NCBI GenBank assembly: GCA_004014935.1
Contig: CP025324.1
Location: forward strand, 558,001-622,000
DNA length: 64,000 nucleotides
Direction: 5' to 3'
Origin: Saccharomycopsis malanga
Lineage: Eukaryota; Ascomycota; Saccharomycetes; Ascoideales; Saccharomycopsidaceae
In this document: positions 21,189 to 35,447 of the stretch, piece by piece
Layout: the number at the start of each line of letters is the position of its first letter
Numbering within the stretch: position 1 is the first letter of the stretch
Made by a program: the position numbers and the translations under genes
The notes under the pieces: model-generated
Seen by the model: only the letters and a program-made list of their open reading frames with translations
Told to the model about the DNA's origin: nothing
The model's database searches: none

Positions 21189-21614
21189 TCAAGCTTTGTC
21201 AATACCCAACAACTCAACGTCGAAGATCAAGGTAGCGTTTGGTGGAATCAAACCTGGGAAACCTCTTGGACCATAAGCCAATGGGCCTGGAATGGTCAAC
21301 TTAGCCTTTTCACCCAAAGACAATTGTGGGATTCCCTGGTCCCAACCCTTGATAACTTGGCCAGTACCAATATAGGTTTGGAAAGGCTTGTTACGTTGGA
21401 CAGAGGAGTCAAAAACTTTACCATTGGTCAAAGTACCAGTGTAATGAATGGTGACCAAGTCCCCCTTGGCTGGAAAGGTCTTTCCATCACCTGATTGTTT
21501 GTTAGTTTCCATGGCTTGACATTCATCATTCTCGGCGCGGCGGTAGAAATGTGGGGTCGTCAATCAAGCTCACTTACCTGGTGAAATTCTCTCAACTTTC
21601 AAGCCTTCAGACAT
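21189..21614 (-). CDS. RBP1: FKBP12 prolyl isomerase (two exons)
   Basis: Exon 1 is 21614-21578 and exon 2 is 21490-21189, with an 87-bp intron (GTAAGT to CAG). The spliced protein, about 112 residues, starts [19 protein letters not shown] and carries the full FKBP fold: [35 protein letters not shown] and the rapamycin/FK506-pocket segment [17 protein letters not shown]. It is a cytosolic peptidyl-prolyl isomerase and the receptor through which rapamycin inhibits TOR. The intron happens to be open in the frame of exon 2, so the gene can be misread as an intronless one with a longer N-terminus. Confidence 0.95.
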
Positions 21615-21923
21615 TGTATAACGTGGTATTTGTTTAAGTAAAACAGATAATTGCTTCAACTTGACGATTTGTTACTCAGAAGCGAATCAATTTATGCAGA
21701 TATCAACCAAAACTAAAAGAAACTAGCAAACGACACCTTCCGAGAGGGTCAATTTATAGAAATCTCGTCATACATTCTATGTTACCCGGGACAGACAACG
21801 TTTAAAAGCACATGTTGGGTACATCTCGACTACATTGTTGATGTTAATAAAGTAGAAATTGTTTTATATATTGGCAATTAATCATTAACGGAATGTATAA
21901 TTTGTAACAAATTTTGGTGCAAC

Positions 21924-22338
21924 TCATTTAGTGCCGAAAATCTTGTTGATGAGCGTGTCTTTGGCCCGCTTTTCTCTCTCGTATTCGTCGAATGTGCGAA
22001 TGGTGCCGTTAGGCAATATCTCTCCTAATTGTTGCTTTCTCTCTTCTCCGAGAACAACTGTGAGGTTAGTATGGAAGGATTCGTAAGACAAATCACTGCT
22101 AAATGTATAAAGCGAAAAAATTATAGCCCAAGTTTGAAATAAAGATAAATATCAAGCACTACAGCCTATTCAATACTCACGTCTACTAAAGAGTGGATAC
22201 GAGGTAATCGCCACTATAGGGATCCCTAAAAGGATCATGTAAACTCTGTTTTGTTAGCATAATATCCAACCTGATTATGATCTCAACTACTTACCCTTTG
22301 GAGCGACGCTGTATTTCCTTTGGCACTTTTGAACTCAT
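21924..22338 (-). CDS. Unidentified small protein, probably three exons
   Basis: The ATG at 22338 opens MSSKVPKEIQRRSK, followed by a GTAAGT donor (exon 1 22338-22295). A GCTAAC branch point precedes a TTTTAG acceptor. The last exon, 22098-21924, encodes SDLSYESFHTNLTVVLGE, then EERKQQLGEILPN and a charged tail ending INKIFGTK. A model with exon 2 at 22225-22187 keeps the frame and gives about 85 residues, but its second donor is GTAGAC. The stronger donor GTGAGT (22180-22175) would put an in-frame stop in exon 2. An alternative acceptor gives a hydrophobic exon 2 that goes out of frame with exon 3. I do not recognise the protein; exon borders are uncertain. Confidence 0.5.
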
Positions 22339-24097
<1,759 letters not shown>

Positions 24098-24634
24098 TTG
24101 TTAATATATTGCATTGTATTTGGTAGGTTGGATTATGATTATGTAAGATGTAAGGTGTTTTATAGTTTGCTATATTTATATGTGAAATTATCGTCGTCAT
24201 GTGTAGCTTTATTATTAGTGTGTTTCTAGCTTGCCATTATCCAGCAGCACTTTCTCTGGTATTGAAAAAATTTGCAATGATCATAGGTCTTCAGGGTCTA
24301 TAAAATACCAATGCTTAGGCTCTGCTGTTATTAATAAATTTATTTCCATGTTGGCTGCTGAAGCTGAATCATGCCACTGGCTTAACCTCATGTTATGGGA
24401 TACTATTATGCCAATGGCACCACCAAGGAAAATAGCAGCAGCAGCAGCAGCAGCTTCTTACTTTTTATGAGTCGCAATACCAAAAACTACTTAGAGTTAT
24501 ACTAGTAAAATGATACAAAATTGTACTCCAAAAAATATTTTGAAACCAAAAAATTACCAAGTTCGTGCTATTAAATTCATAAATTATAAGCCCTTTCGAT
24601 GAAAAATACAACAAGTATACACAGTTTCCTACTT
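24098..24634. other. Convergent intergenic region with an AGC triplet run
   Basis: Between the DIM1 and KEL3 3' ends. Seven AGC triplets lie at 24434-24454, inside a 79-codon frame (24231-24470) that otherwise has no gene-like features. No RNA gene seen. Confidence 0.45.
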
Positions 24635-26593
24635 TCAACGTCTTTTAGATTGTTTCTGAGAGGCATCCTTCTCAATAACCTCGCCCACACTGCCCATTTC
24701 TTCCAAGCGGTCCTCGGTAATTCTGACTTGTTCTCTACGTTCCCACCATCTATCTTCACACAATTCAAATGCTGCTTTTTTCAAGTATTTTCCTCTGGCT
24801 TCACGATTACTTGAAATAGACCATTCCAAGAATTGAGCACCAGTACGCAAGTAGAAGTTTCTCAAAGATTCGAACGGCTTTGGATGTGGTAACCATGGTC
24901 TTTCGTCTGGCACTTCCATTTCATCTTTCTCCTCTTCCTCTTCCTCTTCTTCTTCCTCCTCTTCCTCAGCATGAAGTATATTATCTTTGTACTCTTCTTC
25001 ATCGTCCTCTTCATCATCATCTTCTTCATCATCATCATCATCTTCCTCGTCTTCATCTTCCTCGTTCTCGGCCTGTGCCCTTTCGATTTCAGTCAAATCT
25101 TCCCAGAAGACTTTTACCTCGTCCAACTTGGCCAAGTCAATACCATACATACTATCAATGGTGATTTCCTTCTCACCATACTCCCAGATACCACCATAGA
25201 TAAAGTAGGTGTCATCTACAATACAAGTAGCAGCATTGAACCGGGGATGAGGCAACGTATGCAATACGGGATATTGTTTAGCGCCAGCAGCTTGTTGGGT
25301 TTCTTCTTCCTCTTCTGCTTCTTTCAACTTTAATTGTTCCAAATGTCTACGGGTATCTTCATCTTCGCTGTCGTCACCTTCGTCATTCAACTTATTTTTA
25401 GCTAAAATGGAGTTCAAGAACTGTTCCAATTCTTGCTTTCTATTATCTCTAGTATTTGCCTTTGCCTTCTCCTTTGTCTTCTTTTTTTGTGGGCGAATAC
25501 TTAAATTGAACCATTTATTGTTTTCAGCCTGATAACAAAACAAGTTGTTGTAAAAGACAGAATCAAGACTCTCCTCGGTTTCCTCAGTGTCAAAAACACC
25601 ACCAAACATAATATATCTATTTTTTCCACCATGGGGAACTAAATTACAGCCAGCACGGGCAGATGGAGTGAAACCTTGTTTCTTACGGCGTTCCCAACGA
25701 ACTTGTTTCAAATCTGTCTTCATTTTCAATATCCAAGTATCAGTCAAATGTTTACCTTTCTGAAGGCCTTTGCCAGCTTTTACCTTACAGTAGCCACCCC
25801 AAAGAACTGCACCGGAATCTTGTCCTACAGTATAAGAGACAAAAGAGTGTCCAGACCGAGCGTCTGGAATTGGATGGTGAGGCGGGAATTCCACTTGCTG
25901 CCATTTATAACTGGAAACATCAAACACCCATAAATCGTTCAAATAAGTTGTGGAAGATCCAAGGTCCCGGAATCCACCATATAATAGAATGGTACCTTTC
26001 CATACACACATACGACTTCCAGATCTAGCACTAGGGCCCTTTTTGCCCTCCACTTTGGCCCATTTTTTCTCTTCTGGATCAAGAATCCAACTGTCGCCAT
26101 AATGGTAAAATGTGTTTTGTTTTGGAGACGAGAATTCACCGCCAAAAAGCAAAATGATCCCACTGGGATGAGCACACATGACATGGGATGATCTCGGAAG
26201 CGGAGAGTTCTTTGAAACAATTCGTCTCCATACATCTGATTCAACACTGTAGGAATACAAGTCATTGTAGAAAACCGTCAACCCATTATCATTGATCGAT
26301 TCACCGCCAAAGAGAAATAATTCTTTTTTGCCATGGATTGGGCTAGCCACCATAGCTGGATTCAACCTCCTTGTAGGCTTTTCACATTTCTCAATACTCA
26401 CTTCTTCGAAATTTTTCTGTTCCTGTTCGAAATTTTTCAAAATTTCATCGATATCTTGATCGTCTTCTTCTAATCCTTGCTTTTTTGCCTTCTTTTTATT
26501 TTTGCCTTCGGCCTTCAGCTTGGCCTTTTCAGTCTTCTCAGCAATACGTGCCTTGCGAGCAGCCTTGTCTTTCTTATCCTTCTTTTTGGCCAT
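24635..26593 (-). CDS. KEL3: KEL3, Kelch-repeat protein
   Basis: A 652-residue protein, nearly the length of S. cerevisiae Kel3. A Lys/Ala-rich start (MAKKKDKKDKAARKARIAEK) is followed by about five Kelch blades (LFLFGGES, ILLFGGEF, ILLYGGFRD, VLWGGY, YIMFGGVF, YFIYGGIW). A long Asp/Glu run follows at about 510-565. The C-terminal DUF4110-type domain has RPWLPHPKPFESLRNFYLR and EDRWWERREQVRI. The protein is cytoplasmic and of unknown molecular role. The acidic run is encoded by low-complexity TTC/TCC-type DNA (plus strand) around 24910-25070. It is divergent from EAF7 with 183 bp between. Confidence 0.93.
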   Translation of the reverse strand: MAKKKDKKDKAARKARIAEKTEKAKLKAEGKNKKKAKKQGLEEDDQDIDEILKNFEQEQKNFEEVSIEKCEKPTRRLNPAMVASPIHGKKELFLFGGESINDNGLTVFYNDLYSYSVESDVWRRIVSKNSPLPRSSHVMCAHPSGIILLFGGEFSSPKQNTFYHYGDSWILDPEEKKWAKVEGKKGPSARSGSRMCVWKGTILLYGGFRDLGSSTTYLNDLWVFDVSSYKWQQVEFPPHHPIPDARSGHSFVSYTVGQDSGAVLWGGYCKVKAGKGLQKGKHLTDTWILKMKTDLKQVRWERRKKQGFTPSARAGCNLVPHGGKNRYIMFGGVFDTEETEESLDSVFYNNLFCYQAENNKWFNLSIRPQKKKTKEKAKANTRDNRKQELEQFLNSILAKNKLNDEGDDSEDEDTRRHLEQLKLKEAEEEEETQQAAGAKQYPVLHTLPHPRFNAATCIVDDTYFIYGGIWEYGEKEITIDSMYGIDLAKLDEVKVFWEDLTEIERAQAENEEDEDEEDDDDDEEDDDEEDDEEEYKDNILHAEEEEEEEEEEEEEKDEMEVPDERPWLPHPKPFESLRNFYLRTGAQFLEWSISSNREARGKYLKKAAFELCEDRWWERREQVRITEDRLEEMGSVGEVIEKDASQKQSKRR

Positions 26594-26776
26594 TTTTAAC
26601 TACTTTATAGTAAAATTATTTCTACCATCATCAAGACCCTCACAGATTTTCAATATTGAAAAATGGTTGTGTGCCCGGGGTCATGTTGGTGAAATAATGG
26701 TATTTGGTACACATTACTGATGAGACCACTAATAATTGGATTGAATTCGAGTGGTTAATGAGAAATTTGGGGGAAA

Positions 26777-27670
26777 ATGAGAGAGTGGGCAATTGAGGAG
26801 GAAATAGCTCTTTTCAAGGCAATATGCCATTTCAAGCCGTGTGGGAAAAACAGAGCATTTCATATGATATCAATAGTTAACGCGCTACGACATTCGAAAA
26901 AAAATGATACCAATAATAAACAAATAACAATTAAAGATATCCGTGACAAGTTGAGCACATTGTATGATATGGAAAAGTTAGATGAGCTTGAAGATATGGT
27001 GGATGAAATTGGTGGAAATAGTAGTTATGATAAGTTCCGTAGTGATGCTCTTATTGAGTTCAAAAATGCTCTAGTTGTTGATCATGATGGTGATAAATAT
27101 CAGGAATTTGATCTTCAACCATATGGCGAGTTTGAAAGTGAAATCGTCAAACAAGCTGTAGATTCCACGTGCTCAAGCCCGTCCAGGTTATCTGATTTTG
27201 ACGATGAAGAAGGTGAGGAACATGAGGATGAAGAAGAAGAAGAAGAAGAAGAAGAAGAAGAAAAAGAGGAAGAAGAGGAAGAAGAGGAAGAAGAGGAAGA
27301 AGAGGAAAACGAGCAAGAAGAAAACGAGCAAGAGGAAGAGGAAGAAGAAAAAGACGATGGAGATGAAGAAGAAGATGAAGAAGAAGAAGAGGAAGAAGAA
27401 GAGGAAGATGCAACGAAAGAAGCAGAAGAAAAAGAAGAGGAAGAACCAGCACCAAAAAAGAGAGGTAGAAGAAAATCTAGTATTGCACCAAAAGTAGCAA
27501 AAAAGCAAAAACGAAACACCATCACACCCGCAAGAAGAACTAGATCTAGTGCCACAACCTCAGAGCTTCAAAATGACACACCAAAAAAGACTGCTGCGAA
27601 GAAAAGAGGCTCTCAAAAGCCAGTGGCCACACGTCTGGGAAGCAGGAGAAGTTCGCGTCGTGTGCGGTGA
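26777..27670 (+). CDS. EAF7: EAF7, NuA4 acetyltransferase subunit (CT20 family)
   Basis: 297 residues. The N-terminal 110 residues carry the Eaf7/MRGBP signature: W-x-EEEIALFKAICHFKPCGKNRAFHM followed by IKDIRDKLSTLYDMEKLDELE. Residues about 145-225 are an almost pure Glu/Asp tract encoded by GAA/GAG repeats (27213-27450). The C-terminus is Lys/Arg-rich with KKRGRRKSS and ends SRRSSRRVR. Eaf7 works with Eaf3 and Eaf5 in a NuA4 submodule (TINTIN) tied to transcription elongation. The acidic tract is longer than in S. cerevisiae, and its repeat DNA is likely to vary in length between strains. Confidence 0.9.
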   Translation: MREWAIEEEIALFKAICHFKPCGKNRAFHMISIVNALRHSKKNDTNNKQITIKDIRDKLSTLYDMEKLDELEDMVDEIGGNSSYDKFRSDALIEFKNALVVDHDGDKYQEFDLQPYGEFESEIVKQAVDSTCSSPSRLSDFDDEEGEEHEDEEEEEEEEEEEKEEEEEEEEEEEEEENEQEENEQEEEEEEKDDGDEEEDEEEEEEEEEEDATKEAEEKEEEEPAPKKRGRRKSSIAPKVAKKQKRNTITPARRTRSSATTSELQNDTPKKTAAKKRGSQKPVATRLGSRRSSRRVR

Positions 27671-28359
27671 GGTTTGAACATGCCGTGGTGTTTATATATT
27701 GTACAATAGCCCATGTGAGGGAAAATCTAATGACTTTTGTTAATGTATGAGTGTTATTTATTTTTGCTAAAGATTTTGGCTGTAAATTTGATTATTACCT
27801 CCACAATGATGAAGTCTCTGGGGTTTGCACTGAATTTAATAGGAATATTTGTTTTACATCTGTTTTTCTTGAAAGTTTGCAAATTTTAAATGACTCTTTA
27901 TTGCAACTAGGCAAATGCAAAAAGATAAGCTAGTAATGTCACACTCTGTCATGGATCTATAAATGATGTATCAGTTTTTCATAAATGAATGGTACTATTG
28001 AGACTCTTCTTCTTTTCATCTAGCATTGGAATTTGCTAATCATAAACCTTTGAAATTCTTTGGTAGAAATGCTACGCGTGTTCTGTTCTGTAGACCAATC
28101 CAATTCAAAATTTGCTAATGTAAATCATAAACTCATTTATACAGCTCCATGAGTACACTACACTCAAAACTTCAGGGTATCAGTTATTCTATGCAAATTT
28201 AGTTATGACATTTATTCTATGCTATTTATAATTGAGACTTTATATTTTCATGATCTCTGTCTAACAATTATCCATTTTCTTATAAACTTTCTAAAGCAGC
28301 GTTAAATTATACTCCTCCCATGTTTCAACCTCTGCAGGTCTACGCAAATTATTTAATCT
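27671..28359. other. Convergent intergenic region, nothing recognised
   Basis: 689 bp between EAF7 and COQ10. A TGATGA at about 27807 with a CTGA 20 bp on looked like box C/D but lacks a terminal stem and second boxes. An ACGCGT at 28074-28079 has no promoter context. Confidence 0.4.
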
Positions 28360-29008
28360 TTAGCTCTTTTCCTGGGTCTCTTGGGCCCTCACCTCTGCTG
28401 CTCTTTGGCTGAAGGCCTTCACCATGATATCACTAATGCTAGAAGCAAACAATGCACTTACAGAGTTGTAGACTGGATTGTTGAATTTGTAATCCAAATG
28501 TAGTATCATTTTGCTACAACCTTTTTTCCTTGAATCTTCATGGATATACCATTTCATTTTCAAGTGATGAAACAAAGTATCAGACAAAGATTCAGCTTCT
28601 ATCAACTTTGGTTCGTCAAAATTGTCTTTACAAGTAAGTTTGCATACAAATTTCTCGTTGAACTCTCGGAATCCCACATTAAGTCCTCCCTTCAGTGGCA
28701 AGTTATTTTCATCATACTCATCGACAAACGATTCAGTACAATATGGGACAAATTTACAATAGTCGGTGACATTATATATCACCTTGAAAAGAACGTCTGG
28801 CGGTTGACAATACAACAGGTCAGTAAATCATGTTCCAGTGTCGTTGCTAAACCTTGTATAATACTTACTTGACTCTCTTTTTAATAGTGTATTGTTGATT
28901 TTGAAACCCCGGAAGATCAATAAAATTTCTCTGCAGCTGCCATTTCCATTGACGGATTCCCACCCTAGTTGTAGTCGAACTCAACTTTATTGGCGCCTTG
29001 ACACTCAT
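28360..29008 (-). CDS. COQ10: COQ10, coenzyme Q-binding START-domain protein (two exons)
   Basis: Exon 1 (29008-28869) encodes MSVKAPIKLSSTTTRV and RNFIDLPGFQNQQYTIKKRV, matching the Coq10 N-terminus; the first 30 residues look like a mitochondrial signal. Exon 2 (about 28807-28360) carries the START-like domain: QPPDVLFKVIYNVTDYCKFVPYC, GLNVGFREFNEKFVC and NPVYNSVSALFA. Coq10 binds ubiquinone in the inner membrane and supports respiration. The donor is a good GTAAGT, but no AG acceptor joins the two frames. Alignment with S. cerevisiae Coq10 (RKAINAPPS) predicts a TTG acceptor at 28810-28808 (Asn-Gln-Pro-Pro at the joint, 195 residues). Head-to-head with MDM12. Confidence 0.88.
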
Positions 29009-29216
29009 ATTCCAGATGGGGATGTTTGATATCCTTCCTGGTTGTTTTCTTTGAAAAATGTGTCTCGGGATTTATCACCGTTTTTTAGTTTTTCGGGGTT
29101 CCACTTTTCTACTAGATGGGTATCTATACGCCAAGTTGTTGAAATATCAACTAGAATTGTACCAGTGATAACTGTTGAAAAGTCATATTGAACTTTTATG
29201 TTTCGTGTTCCATATC
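29009..29216. promoter_or_regulatory. Shared 208-bp promoter, COQ10 / MDM12
   Basis: The only DNA between the two divergent starts (29008 and 29217), so it must drive both genes. No known motif stands out. Confidence 0.6.
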
Positions 29217-30158
29217 ATGTCACTTGAAATTAATTGGGATATGTTGTCCTCGGATATGGACTTGAATAATAAAATCAAGACCTTTCTAGATGAACAACTT
29301 CAGAAGATTACTCTTCCAGAGTTTATTAAAGATATCAAGGTTACCAACTTTCATATAGGGAAAATCCCACCCAAAATCACCATACGACATATAGGAGATC
29401 CGTTTGATGAATTCTACGAGAGTGATGAGGAATCAGAGGGGGAGAGTCCAGCAGCAGAATCTGAACCAAAAGCTTCAAAGGAAACTTTATCATCAATCTC
29501 AAAGAGTAAGAAATCGCTGAAGATAGATCCCAAAGATGTACAGATGATAGTGGAGGTTGATTATCATGGTGATCTTTTTATTGAAATCAGTACGAATCTT
29601 TTACTCAATTATCCATCTGTCAGTTTCATAGAATTGCCCATCAAGTTGAAGTTGACCGACTTGATTATCCATTCATTAGCAATTATTAGTTATGCAAAAA
29701 AATTGGTAAACTTTTCGCTTTTATGCGATATCAGCGACGACAATTTAGACAATTTTGTCAACAATCGAAACAACAGTAATCCAAATTTCACTAGTTCTAA
29801 TGGGACTAACGCCACCACCATGCCACCCACTCCAACAACTCCTGCTTATAATAATTTCAGACATAACAGTAATCCTATACTTCCCACATTTCATTCTGGA
29901 AATAGCACACCTCGATACGTAAGCAAAGATAGAATAGATATCATAAAAGATTTAAAGATTGACTCAGAGATAGGAGGAGGCACCTACGGCAACCAATCCA
30001 GCGGATCAGTCCTTAAAAATGTAGGGAAGGTTGAAAAGTTTTTGATTGAAAAGTTACGTAGTATGCTTAGAGATGAATTAGCGTGGCCAGGTTGGATATC
30101 GTTTGACTTTTCCAGCGAAAGTGAAGATGATACTGAAGAAGAAGTTGAGGAAGACTGA
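29217..30158 (+). CDS. MDM12: MDM12, ERMES complex SMP-domain subunit
   Basis: 313 residues from the ATG at 29217, which gives MSLEINWDMLSSD, the Mdm12 family start; the frame runs 42 bases further left through a TTG only. The SMP lipid-binding domain spans nearly the whole protein: KTFLDEQLQKITLPEFI, FHIGKIPPKITIRHIGDPFDEFYES, and after an acidic and a Ser-rich insertion VEVDYHGDLFIEIST and the last helix VEKFLIEKLRSMLRDELAWPG. Mdm12 bridges Mmm1 (ER) and Mdm34 (outer mitochondrial membrane) for phospholipid transfer. An Asn/Thr/Pro-rich insertion at about 185-235 is species-specific. Confidence 0.94.
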   Translation: MSLEINWDMLSSDMDLNNKIKTFLDEQLQKITLPEFIKDIKVTNFHIGKIPPKITIRHIGDPFDEFYESDEESEGESPAAESEPKASKETLSSISKSKKSLKIDPKDVQMIVEVDYHGDLFIEISTNLLLNYPSVSFIELPIKLKLTDLIIHSLAIISYAKKLVNFSLLCDISDDNLDNFVNNRNNSNPNFTSSNGTNATTMPPTPTTPAYNNFRHNSNPILPTFHSGNSTPRYVSKDRIDIIKDLKIDSEIGGGTYGNQSSGSVLKNVGKVEKFLIEKLRSMLRDELAWPGWISFDFSSESEDDTEEEVEED

Positions 30159-30441
30159 GTTTTCCTAGTTTACGAATATTACAAATGAATGTCACGCTAA
30201 CATAACATGATTATTGTAGTTATTTTAATGTTTTAGCTATGTACACATCTGGCAGTAAACAATGTATAGCGTAGGCTTGACAAACGGTGATATCAATATT
30301 TGGTTTAGACGTTTTCAACATGCGTTACACAAAGTTCTGCACGGCCAGTGTTTATCTTGTCATTAGAAATCATAGAAGGATAATTGAAAGAAAGATATTA
30401 ATAAAAGTAAAGAATCAATAATATACTTTACTTTGGTTACA

Positions 30442-32193
30442 ATGAAATTCTGGTGGCTTTTAATTACTTGCATGGCCTTGCGAAGATGTGTTTTAGCCTT
30501 GGAGCCGTTAGGTCAAACAATCTCAAGAAGACAACCCGAAATCTTACAACACCATGAAGCTGAGACTATTTCCAAGCCAAACAGACAGTTCACCAAGGAA
30601 CAATTGGCAATTATAGAAAGAAACCGGAAAGTTGCTCAGATTTTGACAGATGTGGATAAAGAATTTGAAACACGAAGAGCACGACGTAAAAACAAAGGTT
30701 CTGAAGATTTTAAAAACACAGAATATTTGCCTTTTTTCTCAAAAGCTAGAAAATCGTATTATTTATTGAAACATAAATGGTCAAGGTTTCAATATGGCTA
30801 CGGCAAAAATAAGATAGAAATCACTCTTCCAAAATATCTACAAGATTTGGAAAATCTGGTTCTGAGTTCCGGTGCCGAAACAAGTACGTTGGAAGAAAAT
30901 GTGCCTTTGATGGCTGCAATCCCTGAGAAACATCAACATTTGCGAAATTTCGATGACAAAGATGACTGTGAGTCTTTTGATGACGAAAATTATGAAGATT
31001 ATGATGACGACGATTGGGAAAACTGCGATAAGAATATGATCAAGAAACTTATCAAGAAAATATGCAAAAGATTGGATGAAAAGCAAAAAGAGGCCTTGAA
31101 AACATTTGCCCATATTTTGCATGGAATCAACCATGGTTCTGTTGAAGCTATCCATGCATTGGCTCTTTGTCTTTCTGAAATCGAGGAGGAATTGTTTGAG
31201 ATATTCAAGGAAATCCTCATTATCATTGACAAGTTGGTTGAAATTGGAATTGATGCCGTGAAGCTTGTGCTTGAAGTGATAATTGAGATCATTGGGGGTA
31301 TTCTTAGAAGTTATGAGGAAAGAAAATGCGGTTGTGAATGTCCGGACTTTATACACTCTATTCTCAAATATCTGATTGATATCATCACTTGGACGCCTCA
31401 AAAGCTTTTACACCAACTAATCAGTCATATCATAGACATCTTCACCTCGCTTCCTTGGTTCAGATGTACTTGCGCATGTGAAGGAATCTATGCTCTCAAC
31501 TACGACGAAACCAGTTCACAAACTATTCCACTGATATACGCTGTGTGGTCAAATACAAGTTTCAGTTACAAGAATAACTCCACTTTGTCTACTGGCGACT
31601 TCCAAAAGAGAGAGAATGAAGAGATTGAGACCGGAACGGTAGCAATCGAAGGATTCACTAAGAAACAATCAAAAAAGTTGAGCTCAAGACGTGGAGAGGT
31701 CAAAATCCCTATATTAGATAAAGTCGATAGCAAGTTGGCAAAAAAAATTGAGAATCGAAAAGAAAAGGAGTCAAAAAAACAAAGTTATCAGAACGACCTG
31801 TACGACAACCTCGAGTTTGAAGAGTTTGACGATTACGATGATTTCTATCAAGATGATTATTATTCAGACCAATTGACAGAGAATCGAAAGGAAAAACATT
31901 TCAGCGAGTCCAAGTATAAACCTAAGAAACAAAAAGAATATTACGAAGATGACGGTTTTTACGAGAAAGAAATAGAAGATACGCCAAACCGTTCTTTACG
32001 AAAAATGCGTAATGGTAGAAAAGAAAGACATGAAAATCCACATAAAGAATCAACCAACAGAAGAGGGTCCCAGAAAAGTTTTGATGATGACAGAAGCATC
32101 AAGTATGACAATAGTCCACGGAGAAAAAACGGAGCATTTAGACAGAAAGGAACCCCCACAAAGAAGCTACTCACAAAACTTTACGACAATTGA
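30442..32193 (+). CDS. Unrecognised secretory-pathway protein with two CxCxC clusters
   Basis: 583 residues from the ATG at 30442. The start MKFWWLLITCMALRRCVLAL is a plausible signal peptide. Dibasic, Kex2-type sites are frequent (SRRQ near 29, RARRK near 80, QKRENE near 390, SRRGE, NRRGS, SPRRK). An acidic Asp/Glu patch near 170-195 is followed by a helical region (about 200-345) with long amphipathic, Ile/Leu-rich helices. Two cysteine clusters, CGCEC (296-300) and CTCAC (342-346), bracket a 41-residue helical hairpin-like segment. The C-terminal 230 residues are charged, Lys/Arg/Asp/Tyr-rich and probably disordered. No anchor or second membrane segment is obvious. I recognise no family; it may be secreted or wall-associated and lineage-specific. 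Confidence 0.75.
   Translation: MKFWWLLITCMALRRCVLALEPLGQTISRRQPEILQHHEAETISKPNRQFTKEQLAIIERNRKVAQILTDVDKEFETRRARRKNKGSEDFKNTEYLPFFSKARKSYYLLKHKWSRFQYGYGKNKIEITLPKYLQDLENLVLSSGAETSTLEENVPLMAAIPEKHQHLRNFDDKDDCESFDDENYEDYDDDDWENCDKNMIKKLIKKICKRLDEKQKEALKTFAHILHGINHGSVEAIHALALCLSEIEEELFEIFKEILIIIDKLVEIGIDAVKLVLEVIIEIIGGILRSYEERKCGCECPDFIHSILKYLIDIITWTPQKLLHQLISHIIDIFTSLPWFRCTCACEGIYALNYDETSSQTIPLIYAVWSNTSFSYKNNSTLSTGDFQKRENEEIETGTVAIEGFTKKQSKKLSSRRGEVKIPILDKVDSKLAKKIENRKEKESKKQSYQNDLYDNLEFEEFDDYDDFYQDDYYSDQLTENRKEKHFSESKYKPKKQKEYYEDDGFYEKEIEDTPNRSLRKMRNGRKERHENPHKESTNRRGSQKSFDDDRSIKYDNSPRRKNGAFRQKGTPTKKLLTKLYDN

Positions 32194-35447
<3,254 letters not shown>

Noticed and set aside
24231-24470. 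79-codon frame ending in an AGC-repeat Ala run
   Set aside because: The repeat creates the open frame; no other gene evidence.
27115-27555. Long minus-strand and alternate-frame open frames of poly-Ser or poly-Lys across EAF7
   Set aside because: Shadows of the GAA/GAG tract of the real gene.
27801-27835. Possible box C/D snoRNA (TGATGA then CTGA)
   Set aside because: No terminal stem, no second C'/D pair, spacing wrong.
28074-28079. ACGCGT as a cell-cycle site
   Set aside because: It lies between two convergent gene ends, with no promoter to serve.
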